Assembly: GCA_016763595.1 (NCBI GenBank)
Contig: JAESTN010000380.1
Coordinates: 1-7,595 of the forward strand
Direction of reading: 5' to 3'
DNA length: 7,595 nt
Source: Flavobacteriaceae bacterium
GTDB lineage: Bacteria; Bacteroidota; Bacteroidia; Flavobacteriales; Flavobacteriaceae
This document shows positions 6,201 through 7,595 of the stretch, one piece after another. The notes under the pieces are model-generated. The model was not told where the DNA came from, searched no databases, and saw only the letters and a list, made by a program, of their open reading frames with translations. Position numbers and translations under genes: made by a program. Each line of letters starts with the position of its first letter. Position 1 is the first letter of the stretch.

Positions 6201-7595
6201 TTATGCTTTTTGGTTGAATGCGCTAATTGCCGCGTATTTGTCTCTGATATACTTTTGAGTAATCAAATTCAAAAAATAGTTTTTAGAAACCAACCCGATA
6301 AATCCTAAAGTTGCTATTGCCATAAGTCCAGCATTTAATCCAAAGAAAAAATAAACCCCATAGAAAATACCAACTGGCACTAGCATCACAGGAATTATTA
6401 TTATAAACTGTTTTGCACTTGTTCCTTGTGTGTTTCCAAATCCACTAGCATTTAAATCAATTTGTTTTCGGTTAAATGAACCTGCATATAATAAAACAAG
6501 TGTATTGCAACCAACATTAAATAAAGCTCCAGCGGCAATCATTAAATAAATATCCAATCCAAAATAAAGATAGGGTGTTGCCAATACAAATAAAATAGTT
6601 GTCATTATAGACATTAAAAACCACTTAGATTCTATGTATTTACGGTAACTTAAATTCTGGCTCATCAACATTTTATAATACGCACTTTCCCAAGCTGGAA
6701 TGAATTGACCGTAGTTTAATACAAAACCTCCTGTTACAAAAAGTGATGCAAAAACCAACATTGCTGGCATTTTTTGATAGGTCTCTTGCGTGAAGAAAAT
6801 CAATCCATACAACACAAATAAGAAAGACATTAAAAACACCGTTTTTGTTCTCTTATTTCTCCAAATTAATCTGATTTCATTTTTAATAAAGGGCGCCATT
6901 TCCCCAAATCTGTTCGCCCAAGATAAATCTACTGTATTTGCCTCTTTTACTTTTTCTTTTATCGCATCATCTAAGAACAATTGTCCTTTTAATACCTTAA
7001 AATTAACAATGTATAATATGATTAGTAAACCAAAAGGAACTACTACATATATTGGATTTGCGACCAAACCATCAAAAATTGATTGACTTAAAGTAGTCAC
7101 ATCATAAATACCGAAATATTGCAACCCTATGGTTCCTATTAAAACAGTTGCCAATCCCCAAAATGCAATGTTATTTTTGTTGATAATGAAATTGGTGAAA
7201 TTTCCACATTGCGTTAACAAAATCATAGTCGCTAACCAACCTAATACTCCTGTTGTATCATAGTCTTGTGTAATAAGTACAACTGCAAAAGGAATGTAAA
7301 AGAATAGCGAAAAAATATTAAATGCAGAAAAAGTAGATTTCCCTAATACATAATGCACCAATTTTGTTTTTCTAATGGGTAAAATTAGTAGGGGTTTAAT
7401 ATCCATTACAGGTAATTTTTGCATTAAATATCGAAAGATTAAATCTCCAAAAACCGCAAATAATAAAAACGAATTTACCGTTTGTAAGGGGTCTGAATCT
7501 GGCATGGTTTTCTTTAAAATAAAAAAGCTTCCAATACCTAAAGCTAGAAATGACAGCATCATATATAGGGCAAAAAAGCCCATGATGATTTTTAG
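6201..7595 (-). CDS. DUF5687-like multi-helix membrane protein, ABC exporter subunit, 5' end beyond window
   Basis: There are 460 residues from the Met at 7583, but the frame is open to the window edge and reads LKII before that Met. The gene therefore very probably starts outside, with a short cytoplasmic N-terminus missing. Roughly 11-12 hydrophobic segments are seen: about 1-24, 33-52, 80-104, 111-125, 128-148, 167-188, then a soluble stretch of about 65 residues, then 250-275, 284-302, 331-352, 355-378 and 403-442. The soluble stretch ends in APFIKNEIRLIWRNKR (about 230-245), an amphipathic basic segment like the coupling region of ABC-2 permeases. A second conserved-looking part is PAWESAYYKMLMSQNLSYRKY (split across 306-326). 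Its neighbour, 25 bases downstream, is the ATPase, so the two should form an exporter in the inner membrane. The DUF5687 name is from memory of such pairs in Flavobacteriaceae; the substrate is unknown. Confidence 0.8.
   Translation of the reverse strand, partial: LKIIMGFFALYMMLSFLALGIGSFFILKKTMPDSDPLQTVNSFLLFAVFGDLIFRYLMQKLPVMDIKPLLILPIRKTKLVHYVLGKSTFSAFNIFSLFFYIPFAVVLITQDYDTTGVLGWLATMILLTQCGNFTNFIINKNNIAFWGLATVLIGTIGLQYFGIYDVTTLSQSIFDGLVANPIYVVVPFGLLIILYIVNFKVLKGQLFLDDAIKEKVKEANTVDLSWANRFGEMAPFIKNEIRLIWRNKRTKTVFLMSFLFVLYGLIFFTQETYQKMPAMLVFASLFVTGGFVLNYGQFIPAWESAYYKMLMSQNLSYRKYIESKWFLMSIMTTILFVLATPYLYFGLDIYLMIAAGALFNVGCNTLVLLYAGSFNRKQIDLNASGFGNTQGTSAKQFIIIIPVMLVPVGIFYGVYFFFGLNAGLMAIATLGFIGLVSKNYFLNLITQKYIRDKYAAISAFNQKA

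Noticed and set aside
6790..7086. 98-residue plus-strand frame opposite the DUF5687-like gene
   Set aside because: Antisense shadow of a long hydrophobic coding frame; no known features and no promoter seen.

Overview
The window is an AT-rich stretch of chromosome from a member of the phylum Bacteroidota, almost certainly family Flavobacteriaceae. The reasons are a PorW/SprE-type lipoprotein of the type IX secretion and gliding machinery, a DUF5687-type membrane protein paired with an ABC ATPase, an ATP synthase subunit a that carries a cleavable signal peptide and a long extracytoplasmic N-terminal domain, no clear Shine-Dalgarno sequences, and a Bacteroidota-type -7 promoter element (TAnnTTTG) ahead of atpB. 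All recognised genes lie on the minus strand, so they are transcribed from high to low coordinates. No mobile element, CRISPR array, tRNA or rRNA was seen.

In transcription order: (1) 7595-5480 holds a two-gene ABC exporter. It consists of a DUF5687-like membrane protein, whose first residues lie beyond the window edge, and its ATPase, ending in a good intrinsic terminator at 5462-5424. (2) 5349-2111 holds a tight four-gene run: the PorW/SprE-like TPR lipoprotein, a bactofilin, AtpZ, and a four-helix membrane protein in the usual place of AtpI (probably DUF6168). Gaps are 12 bases or less and two gene pairs overlap (35 and 17 bases). (3) 2005 to the left edge holds the Fo part of the ATP synthase, in the order atpB (a), atpE (c), atpF (b), atpH (delta, cut by the window edge). 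It is preceded by a 105-base spacer with a likely promoter. The F1 genes presumably follow to the left.

Gene order suggests read-through from the porW/bactofilin/atpZ run into the atp genes, plus a separate promoter for the Fo/F1 structural genes. A perfect 16-bp hairpin with terminator character lies just after atpE and before atpF. It would favour high output of the c subunit, which is needed in many copies per complex, over the downstream subunits. Residues around the ion site of subunit c argue for proton rather than sodium coupling.

Most of this is conserved core chromosome rather than a new system. The points most worth a second look are the atpE/atpF hairpin and its overlapping alternative hairpin, the histidine-doublet extracytoplasmic domain of subunit a, the swapped His/Glu pair in its membrane part, and the linkage of secretion, cytoskeletal and ATP synthase assembly genes.
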